Notes under the pieces: generated by a model
Database searches by the model: none
Told to the model about the DNA's origin: nothing
What the model saw: the letters and a program-made list of their open reading frames with translations, nothing else
Made by a program: the position numbers and the translations under genes
Source: Eutypella sp. D-1
Taxonomy: Eukaryota; Ascomycota; Sordariomycetes; Xylariales; Diatrypaceae
NCBI GenBank assembly: GCA_023313575.1
Contig: JAJTTP010000004.1
Coordinates: 2,666,001-2,730,000, forward strand
Reading direction: 5' to 3'
Length of the DNA stretch: 64,000 nucleotides
Shown: in pieces, positions 11,031-23,801 of the stretch
Layout: every line of letters begins with the position of its first letter
How positions within the stretch are numbered: the stretch's first letter is position 1

Positions 11031-11161
11031 TGCAGCCAAGAACCCCCCCCACTCCCCTCCCAAAAAGCCCCCCAAAAGCAGAAACCAAAGAGATAACCAC
11101 ATCGTTAAGAAATGACATACTACCGAGAAACTGTCCACCAATATCCTATATAACAAGGAGG

Positions 11162-13412
11162 TCAGGATTCCTCCGTCCTGGGATTAGAACTCCAGATGGG
11201 TCGCGAGGCGATGTGACTCTGCCAGCTCGCGAATTTCTCCTGAATCCAGTTGGGCAGCACCACCAGCCTGTGCGGGTCGAACTCAAGCTCCGGCAGGAAC
11301 TCGCTATGCCACTCGGCGTTCCCCCCCGACGTCTCGGCAACCACTGCGACCTTGACGCCCACCGGCGGCTGCCGCAACGTTGTAACCATGTGGAGTAGAG
11401 ATGCCATGGCTTCAGAGAGGTTGTTAGGGGTGCATAAGTCGAACCGGTCGATCACGATGTAGACAGTTTCAATGACCGCCTCGCCGTCGCCGCCTAGTTG
11501 GGACAGCACCCGCCCTAGCAGGTCAACTAAGGACTTCGTTGACCACGAATTGTCAGCGGGTCGCGATACAACACGGCGAAACTCGTCATCTTTCTCCCGG
11601 AGCATCTGTGGGGACCGTTGAATTAGCTGCAGTATGATCGAGGCGATCACGGTGCTGGCGGAGATCGGCTCCGGGTCCAGGCCGGAGAGCGCCGAGAAGA
11701 AGGTGACAATCGCATTACGCTCACGGGATGCATCTTCGGCGAGATAAATAGTAAACGGCGACAACCAGCAGTGGATGAATCCCACCCCGTTGCGTCCGTA
11801 CCAGTGCGTGCCCCCGCTAATAAAAAGAAGCGATGGTTCCTTCGCGCCATGCCAGGTGCGGTACTCATCGGACCTGTAGAGCTGCTCCCTGCTAGCCTGC
11901 CAGTAGCCCGTGCAGGGCACTTTTCTCGGGTTCAGCGTTATGTCCGGGAACACCTGCATGAGGGTTTTCTTTGTAGCGTCTACCATTGTCCCTGGATGAT
12001 TTAGCGGGACCTAATAGGATGTTAATCAGACAGCTCAATTCCAGGAGCGCGGATAAGCTTACTCCCAAAAAGTCGCTAAATTGTTGAAGACGCCGATCGT
12101 CTTCCTGCTTGTCTCGAACATCAGCCCGCACTCGCAGCTGCTCTAGCTCTCGCTCTAATGATTTGTTTTGGGTGAGAAGCTCCCCATTTTTTGTCAGGAG
12201 CTCCTGCTGCCCCAGTTCCGCCTTGTCTGCCTGTTCCCTGAGTTGCTCGATGTGCTCTCCCGATTTGTGAATTCGCTGATGTAGGCCGTACATGGCCGCA
12301 CTGTTGATGTCTGCTAGTGTGATTCGAATGTTCGCGTTTATATCGTCGAAGCCAGTAACGAATCCCGGGAAGATCGCCAGTTTAATTCTCACTTCTCTGT
12401 TTTCAATATCATCGTCTAATGGCTCACAGATGTCGCGGTGCACTCACTTCTGAAGTGGGTAAAATACTCAGCTGCCCTCGCCGAAAATTTGGTAATGTGT
12501 ACATAAACTTTGACGATTAGGCTTCTCATTTTCTCAGTCGGATAGATCTGTTCCCAGGTCGCTAGTTCTGGAAGAGCTTTTTGGATCTCGTCAAGCATTC
12601 CGACCACCTTGTTATCGTTATCCACTTTATTCTGAACTATCTGTTAATAACCATTAGCTAGATTCCAACAACAAGTGGTAGAGTGTGGGATCTCACAGCC
12701 ACCATGATGGAGAGTGTCTCGTAGGCAACTGAGCCATAGGGCCCCCCCGCCGTAGCGACAGCATCAATGACCTTCGAGAATCTCTCCACGAAGCTTAGCA
12801 GCACCTCGGCATTTGCCTGTACCGAATTACGTCTTCTCTTTGATCCGGTTTCTCTGTCAGAAGAGTACGTGCTGTGTGCCGCGGATGCTTTTCCAACCCC
12901 TTCCAATGCTGCTGTCCGGGGGAGATCATGGTTACGAGCTTCCTCAATCTGCCGGAGCAGACCGTTCTTGGTGCTCTCAACTTCTGCTGCTCTCTTACTG
13001 TTGCTGGCAATGCCGAGCCTCCTCCGGAATTTCGCATGCTTCTTGTTAATCTCTTCTTGGGGCCGTAAGCCCTCCGGCGGCCTATAAAGGTGTAAGCTAT
13101 TCCATGCGCTGGTAAAAGGGAGACAGTTCCATACGCGCCGTCCTCGAACCAGTTCTCCTGCGATGAACTCATAGCTGCAATGTGCATAGCACTCTGATCG
13201 GCGGCATTCATAAGGAGTCCGTTGTGAGAAACCAAGAGAACCGGAATGCCGCGCGGCCCATGAGTGAGATCAGAAGTCGGCAGAGATAACCCAGAGCCGT
13301 TTCCTTGCGAACTGCATCAAGCCACACACATGAACGCGATGGGGACGATAATTTCTAACCAATCCAGACGAGTATGTTCAATAGTTAGCAGCAAGTACGG
13401 ACATGAAGGCAT
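11162..13412 (-). pseudogene. STAND/NLR-like protein with DUF7708-like N-terminal region, degenerate
   Basis: The minus-strand frames assemble into one protein. A tentative start at 13412 leads to the block RGIPVLLVSHNG, then LYRPPEGLRPQEEINKKHA, then a helical region (SVQANAEVLLSFVERFSKVI, YGSVAYETLSIMVAV). A clean 56-nt intron (GTGAGA...AACAG, about 12697-12642) follows. Next are LPELATWEQIYPTEKMR, PLDDDIEN, a coiled coil near 12150-12250 and a P-loop-like region (PSLLFISGGTHWYGRNGVGF). The protein ends with FFSALSGLDPEP, IVIDRFDLC (Walker B-like) and VKVAVVAETS (sensor-like). Such architectures are typical of fungal STAND proteins. A one-base shift near 12446, another near 11990 (or a 40-nt intron), and an unexplained frame change near 13110 suggest decay. 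The P-loop lacks a GxxGxGKT consensus. It is divergent from the AAA+ gene 13668-16648. Confidence 0.6.
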
Positions 13413-13467
13413 TGCCGAACCAATCACCAAGCTCGGTTGACGCGGGTTGCAGCGAGTGCTTGCTTAT

Positions 13468-13501
13468 GAACGGGTTGATTACTCCATTCGGTGACCCGTT
13501 C
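13468..13501. promoter_or_regulatory. Dyad in the divergent STAND/AAA+ intergenic region
   Basis: Perfect 8-bp inverted arms GAACGGGT (13468-13475) and ACCCGTTC (13494-13501) are separated by 18 bp, within the roughly 255-bp space between the two divergent starts. CGG...CCG half-sites inside the arms are the kind recognised by Zn2Cys6 regulators. A regulatory role is inference from position and symmetry. Confidence 0.4.
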
Positions 13502-13667
13502 GGAACAGAGCATGATACAACTGCCGACGATATCGGTTAAGGTACCCTTGCGCACCGGTCTATGCAAGGTCCCCCTATTTCTACTCTGGATCTCGGGAAA
13601 TTTTGGCAAAGGTGGTTGCGAGTTTCTCTCTGGCTCGCGCAGACCTACACCACTATGGCAACTCAAG

Positions 13668-16648
13668 ATGTGGGCACCCAAAGTCTCCCTCCAGGAACGA
13701 ATGAAGCTGATACTTTCTACTCAGAATCAAGCGGCCCAAGTGGCATCCTTGCAGCAGAAGTATATCGACCTCCTCGAGAAGAGGATTGGTCAACTGGAAA
13801 AAGCTGTGAAGAGCTCGGATCCCAAAGCCACCGAAGGTGACAAGGCAGCTTCTGACAGTGATTCTAAGGTATATCTACAATAAGGTGGATAAACTGTGAC
13901 TGAACAGAGGGTGCTGACAATTTGGTGCTAGCAGGAGGCAGACAGTACCGAGAAGAAGAGTGGTGGTGAAGACACTGACGAAAAGGGGGGCAAAGCGGAG
14001 GAGACTAAGCCTAAAGGGCGCTATGTGGTAGCCCTTAGGAAATGGGACTCGTCAAGCGCATCGTACAAGGACGAGTTCGTGACCGGAGACTCAAGAAAAG
14101 AGGCCCAGAAAGACGTCGCGTACGTGTTCCGCCGCGTCGTATATGGGTCCTACTTTGGCCAGTCACAGGCGTACTCAGAGCTAGAGGTTGAGGGTCCCGC
14201 CCTCGTGAAGCTGATGAAGAGCGAGATCGACAACAAATACCCTGGTGTGAACTTTGAGGGAGATACCATCTACATGCAAGCTCCGTTTCCAGCTATTGTA
14301 CGACACATTTAGCCATGTTTCGCTTCCTATTATACGCGTTACTAACATCCATCTTTCTAGATACACAACTGGGACAAGCTCCAAAAGCGAGCCCAGCAGG
14401 ACCCTGAATCCCAGCCGTCACAAGACCTCGCACACCTACTGGGCAGAATCAAGACGGCAGAGGAGCTCGAGGACTACTTCAAGACAAAGGAGGTTAATAC
14501 CACAGCTAAGGTAACCACGTTCGAGACGCTGTGGACCGTCTTTGCGCCCAAGACACTCATCGTGGCCAAGCCGTTCATGGGAACCCCCCAGCTTCTAGAA
14601 GTGTCCAGTTCGCCTATCCCGCCGCTAGGCCCCGCGATGAAGCAAATATCCAGGATTTGGATGGAAGCCTGGTGCTGGGACTGGAACGGCAACAACATGG
14701 TCAAGGTCCACTATGATCTCAAGATCAAACGCTTTAGGGGAACAGTGAGATTTGCCCACCCGAGTTTACTCATGCTTATGCAATGCTTGACGCATTGACC
14801 TGAGCTTAGATTGAAATCAGCAAACTGGACTTCTACCCCCTGAGTTACCACGACAACCCAGAGGGCTTACAGTGTATCATTCGGGAGCGGTCCAAATCGT
14901 TCCTTAAAGCGACCATGTTCTGCCGCGGCGGTGCCAGCCAAACTTTCAAGTATGATGGTATGGCGTTTGTGGCCCGCAGAAAGAACATCTTTTCATCTGG
15001 CAGAGACGACGAAGAAGTTAGTTAACCCTGCACCTCCCCCCCCCCCCCCCCCCCAAACCCCAAAAAGAAAAAGATCTATGCCCAATGGACATGGACGACG
15101 CTACACTGACTTTGCTGTAAAGATTATGTATAGCTCTTGAGAGGCTGATCTCCGCTCGTAGACGGACGATGAGTATGTCGAACAAAGGGATGAAGAAGAT
15201 GCAGCCAAAACAAAGGCCACGCCTGTAGGTTTCTTTTAAATGATTTCCACTTTGCTGGGATAGGAATTGTTGACGACAAATAGGTCAATGGAGAAATTAT
15301 ATGCGATGCCTCGGCGTATCTACAATATGGTAGGTAGGCCCGAGTAGATCTCACCCGTCTTCTTGCATACTATAACAGCTACCGGGACCTGACCCCCATT
15401 TCTCCATGATTATTAGGGAACACTCACCGATCCCACGCCCTTGGTGACCTGGAGCACACCGAGATCAGCGAGCCAAAAAGTGACGGCGAGAACGTGTTTC
15501 CCAAGCTTGACCAGCAACAGGTCGAAAGGGAGAGCAGCAGTAACAGCGATCTCCTACTCCTCCCGCCGCGTATCCTGGGCTATGCAACGCGCGAGAAGCT
15601 CTGGGGCCAGTTCAGCATCGATAAAACCACGCCACCGCTAGGCAAACAGCCCGAAAAGTTCGACAAGGACCTACAACTCGCTAAGGAGTACAAGGACCTC
15701 ATTCGGGCGCTGGTGCTGTCGCACGATGAGAAGCGCGATGAGAAGCGCGATGAGAAGCGCGCTAAGCAGGTCGAGGACGTGGTAGATAACAAGGGAAAGG
15801 GGCTGGTGCTGCTCCTGCATGGTCAGTTTCAGCCTCTGTTGCAGTAAATCAATCATCGGGCTGACTTTGATTCCTTTTAGGACCTCCTGGAGTGGGAAAG
15901 ACGGTATGCTACCTTTTTACCCCACTCACCTTAATAACGACTTAGAAGTAATACTATGGCTAATATTTAACGCGTCCAGCTTACCGCCGAGACAGTTGCC
16001 CGAGCCAGTGGAAAGCCCCTATTTATCGTAAGCGTGGCAGAGATTGGGCTGGACGCATCGCGTGCAGAGAAGAACCTGGAGCGGCTATTCAATCTGGCCA
16101 CCAAGTGGGAGGCAATCCTGCTGATCGACGAGGCGGACGTCTTTCTCGAGACGCGGGGGGCGACGGACACGGGGCGTAACGCGTTGGTGTCGGTGCTTCT
16201 ACGGGTCCTCGAGTACTATGCGGGGGTCATGATCCTAACAACGAACCGGGTTAAGACTATCGACGTGGCCGTCATCTCGCGCATCCACCTGGCCATCCGC
16301 TACGAGGACTTGGGCCCTAACCAGATGAAGTCTATCTTCAAGTACTTCCTCGACCAGCTCGAGCCCAACGACATCGAAGACCGCCGTAACATTGACCAAT
16401 TCGTCGACGAGTTTGGCCACATGTATGGCCTCAATGGCCGCCAGATCCGCAATGTCGTCTCCGCGGCTCTGGCATCGGCCCGCCAGAAGAAGGCCCAGGG
16501 CGGCGGCAACGGCAAGCTCGACAGTACACACCTGAAGCAGGTGTGCGAGATGACTCGACGGTTCCAGGAGCAGTTAAAGGAGCAGTTCATGATCCAGAGG
16601 AGCGTCAACGAGATCGCCGACAACCGATCTCACTCGTACCGGTATTGA
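13668..16648 (+). CDS. AAA+ ATPase with DUF7025-like N-terminal region, 9 exons, 786 aa
   Basis: Exons are 13668-13868, 13935-14297, 14361-14744, 14810-15016, 15162-15224, 15284-15329, 15417-15821, 15881-15903 and 15980-16648. All have GT-AG borders and matching phases and sum to 2361 nt. The N-terminus is a coiled coil (QQKYIDLLEKRIGQLEKAV). A DUF7025-like domain follows (IHNWDKL, TFETLWTVFAPKTLI, FYPLSYHDNPE, ATMFCRGGASQTFKYDGMAF). The C-terminal AAA+ module has Walker A GPPGVGKT, SVAEIGLDASRAEKNLERLF, Walker B AILLIDEADVFLE, sensor 1 ILTTNR and the arginine-finger region SRIHLAIRY. Walker A is encoded almost entirely by a 23-nt microexon. Large fungal families of this architecture exist with mostly unknown roles. 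This is the best-preserved multi-exon gene in the window. A relic of its AAA module lies at 32440-32740. Confidence 0.9.
15036..15054 (+). repeat. Poly-C tract (19 C) within intron 4 of the AAA+ gene
   Basis: An uninterrupted run of 19 C lies in the unusually long (145-nt) intron 15017-15161. It would be length-unstable and could affect splicing efficiency. Confidence 0.9.
15725..15760 (+). repeat. In-frame 12-bp tandem repeat in the AAA+ gene
   Basis: Three exact copies of GATGAGAAGCGC encode (DEKR)3 in the charged linker just before the AAA+ module. Copy-number change would stay in frame. Confidence 0.95.
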
Positions 16649-17156
16649 AGCTAGCAAAGTAATTATGAGGAAGTATAAGTGTAATCAGATTCTTATCAAT
16701 GGATATTATTTATGTTTTCGTCTTTCAGGCTTCAAAGGGGAGCACATCTACCGAAGCGGTACTTTTGGAGGTAGCTATACTACCGCCGCTGCATCTATCA
16801 TATTATGTTACGGATTTGTCACCCGTATAGGCTCTCCACTATATGTCCAGGGGTCACATACATATATGGCCGTAAGCACCAGTATGATTGCCACAATTGC
16901 AATCATTCACCAATCTTTTGTGCCCCGATGGTGTAACGGTATGGTGCAGCCGTAACATATTAGCTTTCTCTGAAGAGGAACGCAGATCCACTATGGGCAA
17001 GGACGCATCAAGACTCCTGGTACTGAATATGACGTTCTATAAGGTACCATTGAACTCAGCCGCCGACTAAAAACAAAAGTGGTGATGGAGGAGACAAATT
17101 GTCAGGTGTGTACGGCGGAGCTGAACGAACCCCACCATGGGTATCACTGATATTCT
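16649..17156. other. Intergenic between convergent AAA+ and ankyrin genes
   Basis: No gene is seen; this is probably the two 3' untranslated regions. It holds a few short open frames without family resemblance. Confidence 0.4.
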
Positions 17157-19530
17157 TTAACTAGATGCGGGTCTTAATAAAACTCGACGAAACTCATTCC
17201 GACGCGGCCCGATGGCGTAGGCAAACGCGTCCTTGCCGTACATGTCGCGCAAGGTCGGATCGGCTCCCGAAGCTACGAGCTTCTCCGCAACGGCGAGATG
17301 CCGGTGCTTGACAGCGGCAATTAACGGTGTCTCGTTCAGCACACCGCGGCTGTTTGGGTCAGCACGGGCGCGGATGAGCTTTTCAACAACTTGCAGATTC
17401 CCGAGGTCGGCCGCGAGGTAGAGTGGCGTCTTATCGGTGTTGTCTCGGACGTTAGGGTCAGCAGGGTTGTGGCCGAGGTTGTCCAGGAGACTTGTCAGTA
17501 TGTCCAGGTGCCTGGATCTCCTTGAACTCTCCGGTCCGACTGCCTCTACAGCGACGTGGAGAGGGGTCCGGCCATAGCGGTCACGGATGTTGGGGTCGGC
17601 ACCCTTATCGAGGAGTTTCTGCGTCATCCTGCGGTGGTTGTTGTCCACTGCCATGAACAGGGCCGTATGACCTTCCTTATCCTGCTTATCGAGTAGGTCT
17701 GGGCATGCTTTCAGGAATGTCTCCGCGATGGTGACTCCTTGATGGTTGTCCCCTATCTGGCACCGATGCAGTACAGTCCTGTCCTCGGAGTCGCACTCGT
17801 CCGCAGATGCACCGTAGCGGAGCAGAATTTCTGCGATCTGGGCGTTGCGCGCTTCCGCGGCTAGGAACAACGCCGTGGAGGATGCCTCGCCGTGTGTCAT
17901 TGAGACCTCTGCCGCCATCTCCTGCACCACCTCCTGCTTCCCGGCTTGGATGGCGAGGTGAAACAGTGTAAGGCCATCTTCGAAGGGCTGATCGAAACGG
18001 AAGTCAGTGGTATATGGAAAGCAATGCTGTTCTTCGCATCCTGGAAGGCAACTTTTGAGGTGTAAGCCCTCGCACCACTCAAAGGCTTTTGACCTCCCGC
18101 CGACATTGCCGCTAGTGGATGTGTTAGGCGTGGGTGCTGGGGTCCTTATGTCACCGGGCATGTCAGTCGAGGGATTGGATACATCGGACGACGACACATT
18201 TGACCTCCTACGCCTCATCCAGCTCTCGTGGGCTTCCGCATCGGTGAAATCCCCTTTCGACTTGAGGATAGGAACGAGAAGCTTGTGGGCTCTCTCCATC
18301 TCATCCTCCGGGGGCGCGTCAAGCTCCCCTAAGATCATCACCGCTTGTTTTAAGTGGTGCTCGGCCGAAGCCATATCGGACTGTCGTCCGATCCTCTTCG
18401 GAAATGCTAGCAGAGAGCCAAACTTAAGGTGTAGGATACCCTGTCGCTCCCGGGATCTAGCCTCACTATCCAGTGTTTCCTCATCAAGTAGACTTTGCAG
18501 AATAGTTGCCGCTTCCATCAAGCACGTGATGGTCGTGCACTTCATGAGGAGATCAGCTCGCCTCTCCTCCATGAGAGCTCGCTCTTCGAACGGGAACGGG
18601 CGCATGCCGGAAAGTTTCAGGCGATACTTGAAACTCTCCTTCTGCTGTTTTGCGGCCTGCAGGAACTTGCCCTTTTCTATCAGCTCTTCCACCTTCTGCT
18701 CGCTGATGCTCAAGGCCTCGTTTTGTAGCTCGGCGGACACGGAATTATTTCTTATTGACAAGGGAGCTTGTATTTCTGCGGCCGACAACGAGAGGGACGA
18801 AGGGCGGGGGGACGGTGCGCGGAGGGACGGGTCTCTTGTCACGTTGATGATGCTTTCCCGCCATGCGATCATAGTCTCATTGTACTTCTCCGTGATGTCG
18901 GAACTCGTTCGGGATAGCCCAAGGCGAGCGGATTCATTGGCAGTGTATAATACATGCTGGGAGCCATCGCCCAGGGACGTGGAATCCGACCAGACGAGGG
19001 CATCAATCTTTTGGTGGAGCTCATTTATATTGGCATCTACTCGTGATATCTTGCGTCTGGGACAGTGTTAGAAATGCTCAACCCTATGGTGCCGGCAAAT
19101 TGACTAACATTGATAGAGCTACAAGGCTAAGACTAAGTTGCTCGCTATAACGTTGGATAGCGTTCAACTTTTCCCTCGTGGCTGTCTCATTCAACTTACC
19201 CTCAAAGGTCGCGACTATCTTCTTGAGGATTGTGGGGTTCTCATTCAGTTCCGGAAGGTCCTTCTCGAGGTCAACAAGTATGGTGTAGCAGTCGTTGCTA
19301 ATCCTCAGGATTGCTTTAAGATGGAGCTGCTCCGTATCGCTGGTATTCTCCTTCGCAATTTGGCAGATCTGCTCGAGTGACTCGCGAAGCGATTGCAGGG
19401 TCTTGTTGAATAGCTGTAAAGTCTCATGGATGCCGTAGACTTCCTGGATGTACTTGCCGATTGCTATTGACAGCTTCGTGCTGAAGGATATGATCCCAAT
19501 AACGCTCGCTGCAACCTCTAAAGGCTCCAT
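17157..19530 (-). CDS. Ankyrin-repeat protein with Fungal_N-type STAND N-terminal domain, 773 aa
   Basis: There are two exons, 19530-19109 and 19056-17157, joined by a 52-nt intron (GTTAGT donor, TTTCTAAC branch, CCCAG acceptor). They sum to 2322 nt in one open frame. ATG 19530 is chosen because the family motif MEPLEVAASVIGIISFSTKL begins there. Residues 1 to about 140 match the helical fungal N-terminal domain of STAND proteins. A helical, TPR-like middle (AAEHH-type repeats, about 200-370) and an S/T/P linker follow. At least six ankyrin repeats end the protein, for example DGLTLFHLAIQAGKQEVVQE, GHTALFMAVDNNHRRMTQKL, YGRTPLHVAVEA and KTPLYLAADLGNLQVVEKL. No NACHT or NB-ARC domain separates the two ends, so it is an adaptor- or effector-type architecture and not a full NLR. 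It appears intact. Confidence 0.88.
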
Positions 19531-20305
19531 GATGCTGTCGTTATTTACAGCTCGGATGGAGAGGCAGGGAGGCAGCCATGTAAAAGCAAAAGTGGAGATC
19601 TTTCTAAAGGTCAATTACCCGCTTACGGAACCCGCAAGAGAATGCTACGTCCTATGAGGTCACACGGTTGCGCGTAGCATTCGGCCTAAGTAGGCTGTCT
19701 AAAGTTTATGACTCTGTGGCCAATGCCGTATACATCCTCGCTGGCATCTACGTAATATTTTGGCGGGCGGATGGTCCTTACTCCGATCTTGGGTGGCGAT
19801 CACTTTCGCTTGTCGTGTTAGGGCTACGCTCTGAGATGGACTCCCGTTGGCTTGTACCGTAAGCTGAGTTGATCTTTTCCGCATCTTTCTCACACTGGAG
19901 ATGGGAGGCTGCATACAAAGCAGGCCTAGCGCGCCGCTCCGGGCAATAGAAACGCTCGCCAAGCACGCCTCTCGTCTCATATTTCGGTGACATAGCCTCA
20001 GCCTGCTTCTAGCTACTGATTTAAGAGAGACCTTTGGGCGCCGTACGCAGGCGAGACATGCAGAAAGCTGGGACGACATAGAATGGACAGGGCAGGAATC
20101 TCGATGTCGTTTAGCCTCGCTTATGGCTGTCAGCTAGGCTACTGGGGTACGGTAGTAATGATGAATAACGTCCCTTTCCCGGCATTCTGCTGGTAGCTGT
20201 GCGAGATCCTGAACTGCTGTTGTCGGGGTTTTAGTTCATCAAATCAATGCATTGCGTCCTCCTACTTGTGCTTGGTTTCTTTGGTTTGATCAGACAACAC
20301 GCGAA
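19531..20305. promoter_or_regulatory. Divergent intergenic region, ankyrin gene / MFS transporter
   Basis: A 775-bp spacer lies between two divergent starts and must hold both promoters. No specific operator could be assigned. Confidence 0.4.
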
Positions 20306-22647
20306 ATGAAGGGCCGCTTCAGTCGTCAGCGACAGGCAATAGACATAGAAATGAGGCAGAGAAGCGTTGATCAACCGCGCGTGTCGACCACGGAGCCGGC
20401 GATCCCAGAGGGGTCCGGGGACCACATTTCAAGGAACGATCATCACCTCGACGTGCCCGATTCCATTGGTTCGTGGAATTATCCAACCACTGTCTTCCAT
20501 GGCCATTGAAAGCTGATGCTTTGGTAGTGCAAGTTAGCTACAGGGAGCTGCAGCAGGATGCACGCGACTTCGCCACCAATATCCTCGAGCTGAGCGAAGA
20601 ACAGGCTAATAACTTCGTGCGCGCGGCTTTGGTCGCCAAGGACTCGAGAGTGTACGATCTCGTTGCCAGGGGCGATTCGGAGTATGCGAATCGCAGTCTG
20701 CACGTTACTCTCACGCCAGACGAGCTGGAGGCACTACGAAACGAGAAGGACCGGCTGTTCTCCGAGCGCGGCATGTTCATCATTGCAGTTTGCGTCGCCA
20801 TCGCCGCTTTCCTCCAGGGCCACGTGCAGTCTTCCATCAACGGAGGATCGCCGTACGAATACGACCTGGGATTTCGCGATGACTCAACCTGTACTTCACT
20901 AACGGACTCGGCACGCTGGAAGCTAGGGGCCACCAACGCGATGCCCTTCCTGACCTCTGCCGTCCTCGGTTGTTGGATTTCGAATCCCGTCAATGATCGC
21001 CTGGGGCGCAGAGGCGCGATGATGGCTGCTGCTGTGCTTGTGCTCATCAGCTCGCTGGTGTCTGGCCTATGCCTTCTCATTCCAATAGAACAGAGAACTA
21101 ACAGGTGGAAAGTCCTCATTGCAGTTAGGGTCATCAACGGGTGTGGTAAGTAAGGGAATCATACTAAGACAAGATATAGTTGACTAACACCAGCACAAGG
21201 CATGGGTATCAAGGCTGTCAGCACACCAGTATGATTGCTCGAGTCGTCATTTCTGCTTTCCAGATGATTCGCTGACCTACTCCTAGATTTTAGCTTCGGA
21301 AACGGCCATTAGATTTTTCAGAGGGTCGTTCATCCTGGCCTGGCAACTCTGGTATCCTCCTTACTTCCAATTCCGTGCGATAGTAGCTGAGACTAATAGC
21401 CTCGCAGGGTTGCATGCGGTATCATGGTAGGATTCGCAGTTAACCTTATCTTCGCTTCGACGATACAGAGTGGACCGGTTGCTGTTGCGTTGATATTAGC
21501 TGCCCCTGCAGTCCCAGCACTCGTCTTGTGTTGTATCCTCCCATTTTGCCTTGAGAGTCCACGGTTCTATATGCGTAAGAATAGTAGACAGTACAGCCCA
21601 AAGAAAGCCTTTCAGATATTGCAAAAGCTACGGAGATGCGAAGTATGCCAGCCCTTGTCCCCTCCCCACTGCCTTTATCATAGTTTGTCGGGCTTATAGC
21701 TTCATTTAGTTACTCGCGATGAAGGATATGTACGTGCTTCACAAGACGATCGAGGAGGAATATAAAGTACTTGGGTGGGGCCACGCCCCGGAACAAGGAG
21801 ACAGGCAAGGCTCGGGAAGCCCGGGCTTTGGCAAAAAGTTCCTAGAATTGTTCATAACCCGACGATTGCGGAATGCGTTGATCAGTAGTTCAACGGTAAA
21901 CCTAGCCCAGCAGCTGTGTGGTAGTAAGTTCTCGTCGGCATTCAATCTCTTTCTTGCAGTTCTCCATTTTGTAATAGTATTGTCATTACTAACCACCGTT
22001 CTTAGTTAACATTCTTGCTTTTTACTCGGGGACCCTCTTTCGTGTCATCGATCCGGACTTCAATAGCCACCTAGACTGCAACAACATCGCATTGCTGAAG
22101 AGGCCTATGGTATTAAGTCTGGGATTCGGTATGTGATATTATACGAGGGTGTAGTCAATCCGGCCTTACCCGCTCACGCTTCTTTATAGGTGCAGTGAAT
22201 TTTATCTTCGGACTACCAGCCATCAAAACTATCGATACACTGGGCCGGCGGAAGTGGTTAATTACAACACTCCCATTAATGTGCATCTTTATGCTGATGG
22301 CCGCGCTGTCGTTCCCCTTTCCTTATGCGGATGAAAAAAAGACAGGCTTAACTGTTCGTTTTGTTACTATATATCTCTACTGTAAGCTCACTTTGGATTT
22401 TAGGAGAGTGCTTTTCTAACTTTCTCGTGTAGTGCATGCTGCTGCATACTCCCCGGGACTTGGTGAGTTTATACGCCTATATTTGAGGACTTCTAATTTT
22501 AATACAACTATCAGGACCAATACCATTTACTCTAGCATCTGAAAGGTCAGTCGGATACTGCAGTACTTCAAGTCCCACTCTAATATTTTTGATATAGTTT
22601 CCCGCTTTCTCATCGCAAGCTGGTCAGCATCATATTCCATCACCATA

Positions 22648-22854
22648 TGTTGGTAGGTACGTACGTAAAGGAAAGAGATAACAAATAATAATAATGAAAG
22701 GTGGTGAGATTGGTGTGGTATTCTGGTTTAAGGTTTATCTATCTATCTGAGAGGGATACGGGCGAAGCCCGTATTTTTATATAAACGGGAGATAGATATA
22801 TCGGTACTTTTTACTGGTATATGGGTCCATACCAGTGATTACTAATAATTAACA
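22648..22854 (-). repeat. 3' LTR of Copia 1 (left in the window)
   Basis: This 207-bp LTR carries the hairpin GATACGGGC-GAA-GCCCGTATT at 22755-22775 next to TATATAAACGGG. It is less mutated than the interior and ends AATTAACA at 22854. Confidence 0.85.
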
Positions 22855-23801
22855 CTTATTTTATTTTTTTTTCGTAATTAACTAATTATAAAATGTTATT
22901 AAGATAAAAAGTAAACGAATAAATAAATGAATAAATAAATAAATAGTTAAGTAATAAACGTTAATGGTATTACTCCCGTTTCACCTATCCCTTTAATTTT
23001 AAAATAATTTAATTATTTTCGATAAACGTCCTTATAGCCTTATTAAGGGTGGCTTTCGTTATAGCATTAATAGGATTACAGATGTTATAAATTTATCGAA
23101 TATCGTTAATTTCCTTGTTTTTATAAGATTATTATAACGTTATTAGATCGATTATTAACCTTTTTTTATTAATATTACTTATTTGCATTAAGCATTAATA
23201 TAAAAAGAAAAAGTCGGTATATAAAATTAATAAGGTATAAAGGAGTAATAGCCGGGTTAAGATAGTATTTAATATGTAATAAATAATATAATTTATATTA
23301 AATCTTTAGATTATGCCATATATCTTATTAGCTAAAATATTACATATAATATGTTTATATTTAGTAAACGATTAATAAATAATATTACCCCTAATATTAA
23401 GTTTATTATTATAATCCTTTAATTCCTTATTATTTAAAATAATAATATAATTAATTTACAAATTTATATCTTTATTATTAACGAATAAATTATCGATAAA
23501 AATATATAACTTTAATTTAATAAGGTTTAATTCGATATAATTAAATCCGCGGTCCTTATTATCCATTTATTACTTAATCTTAACGTTTAATGTTTTAGCT
23601 TTTTTAAAGCCGGGCTTAATATATTATATTACCGTGAAATAATTAAATACGGCCTTTAATTAATAAATAAAAAAGATATAAGCTTTACATATTTATTACT
23701 TAATATATTTTTTTATTAATTTTAAAAAGGGTGTTTTTAAGTTTAAAAGTTCCAGCTTTTCGGTTTATCCCTTTTATATAGTAAATACCTTATATTTACC
23801 G

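Noticed and set aside
13100..13140. A 26-nt GT-AG interval joining two frames of the STAND-like gene
   Set aside because: It would restore the frame but is below plausible intron size; left as an unexplained frame change.
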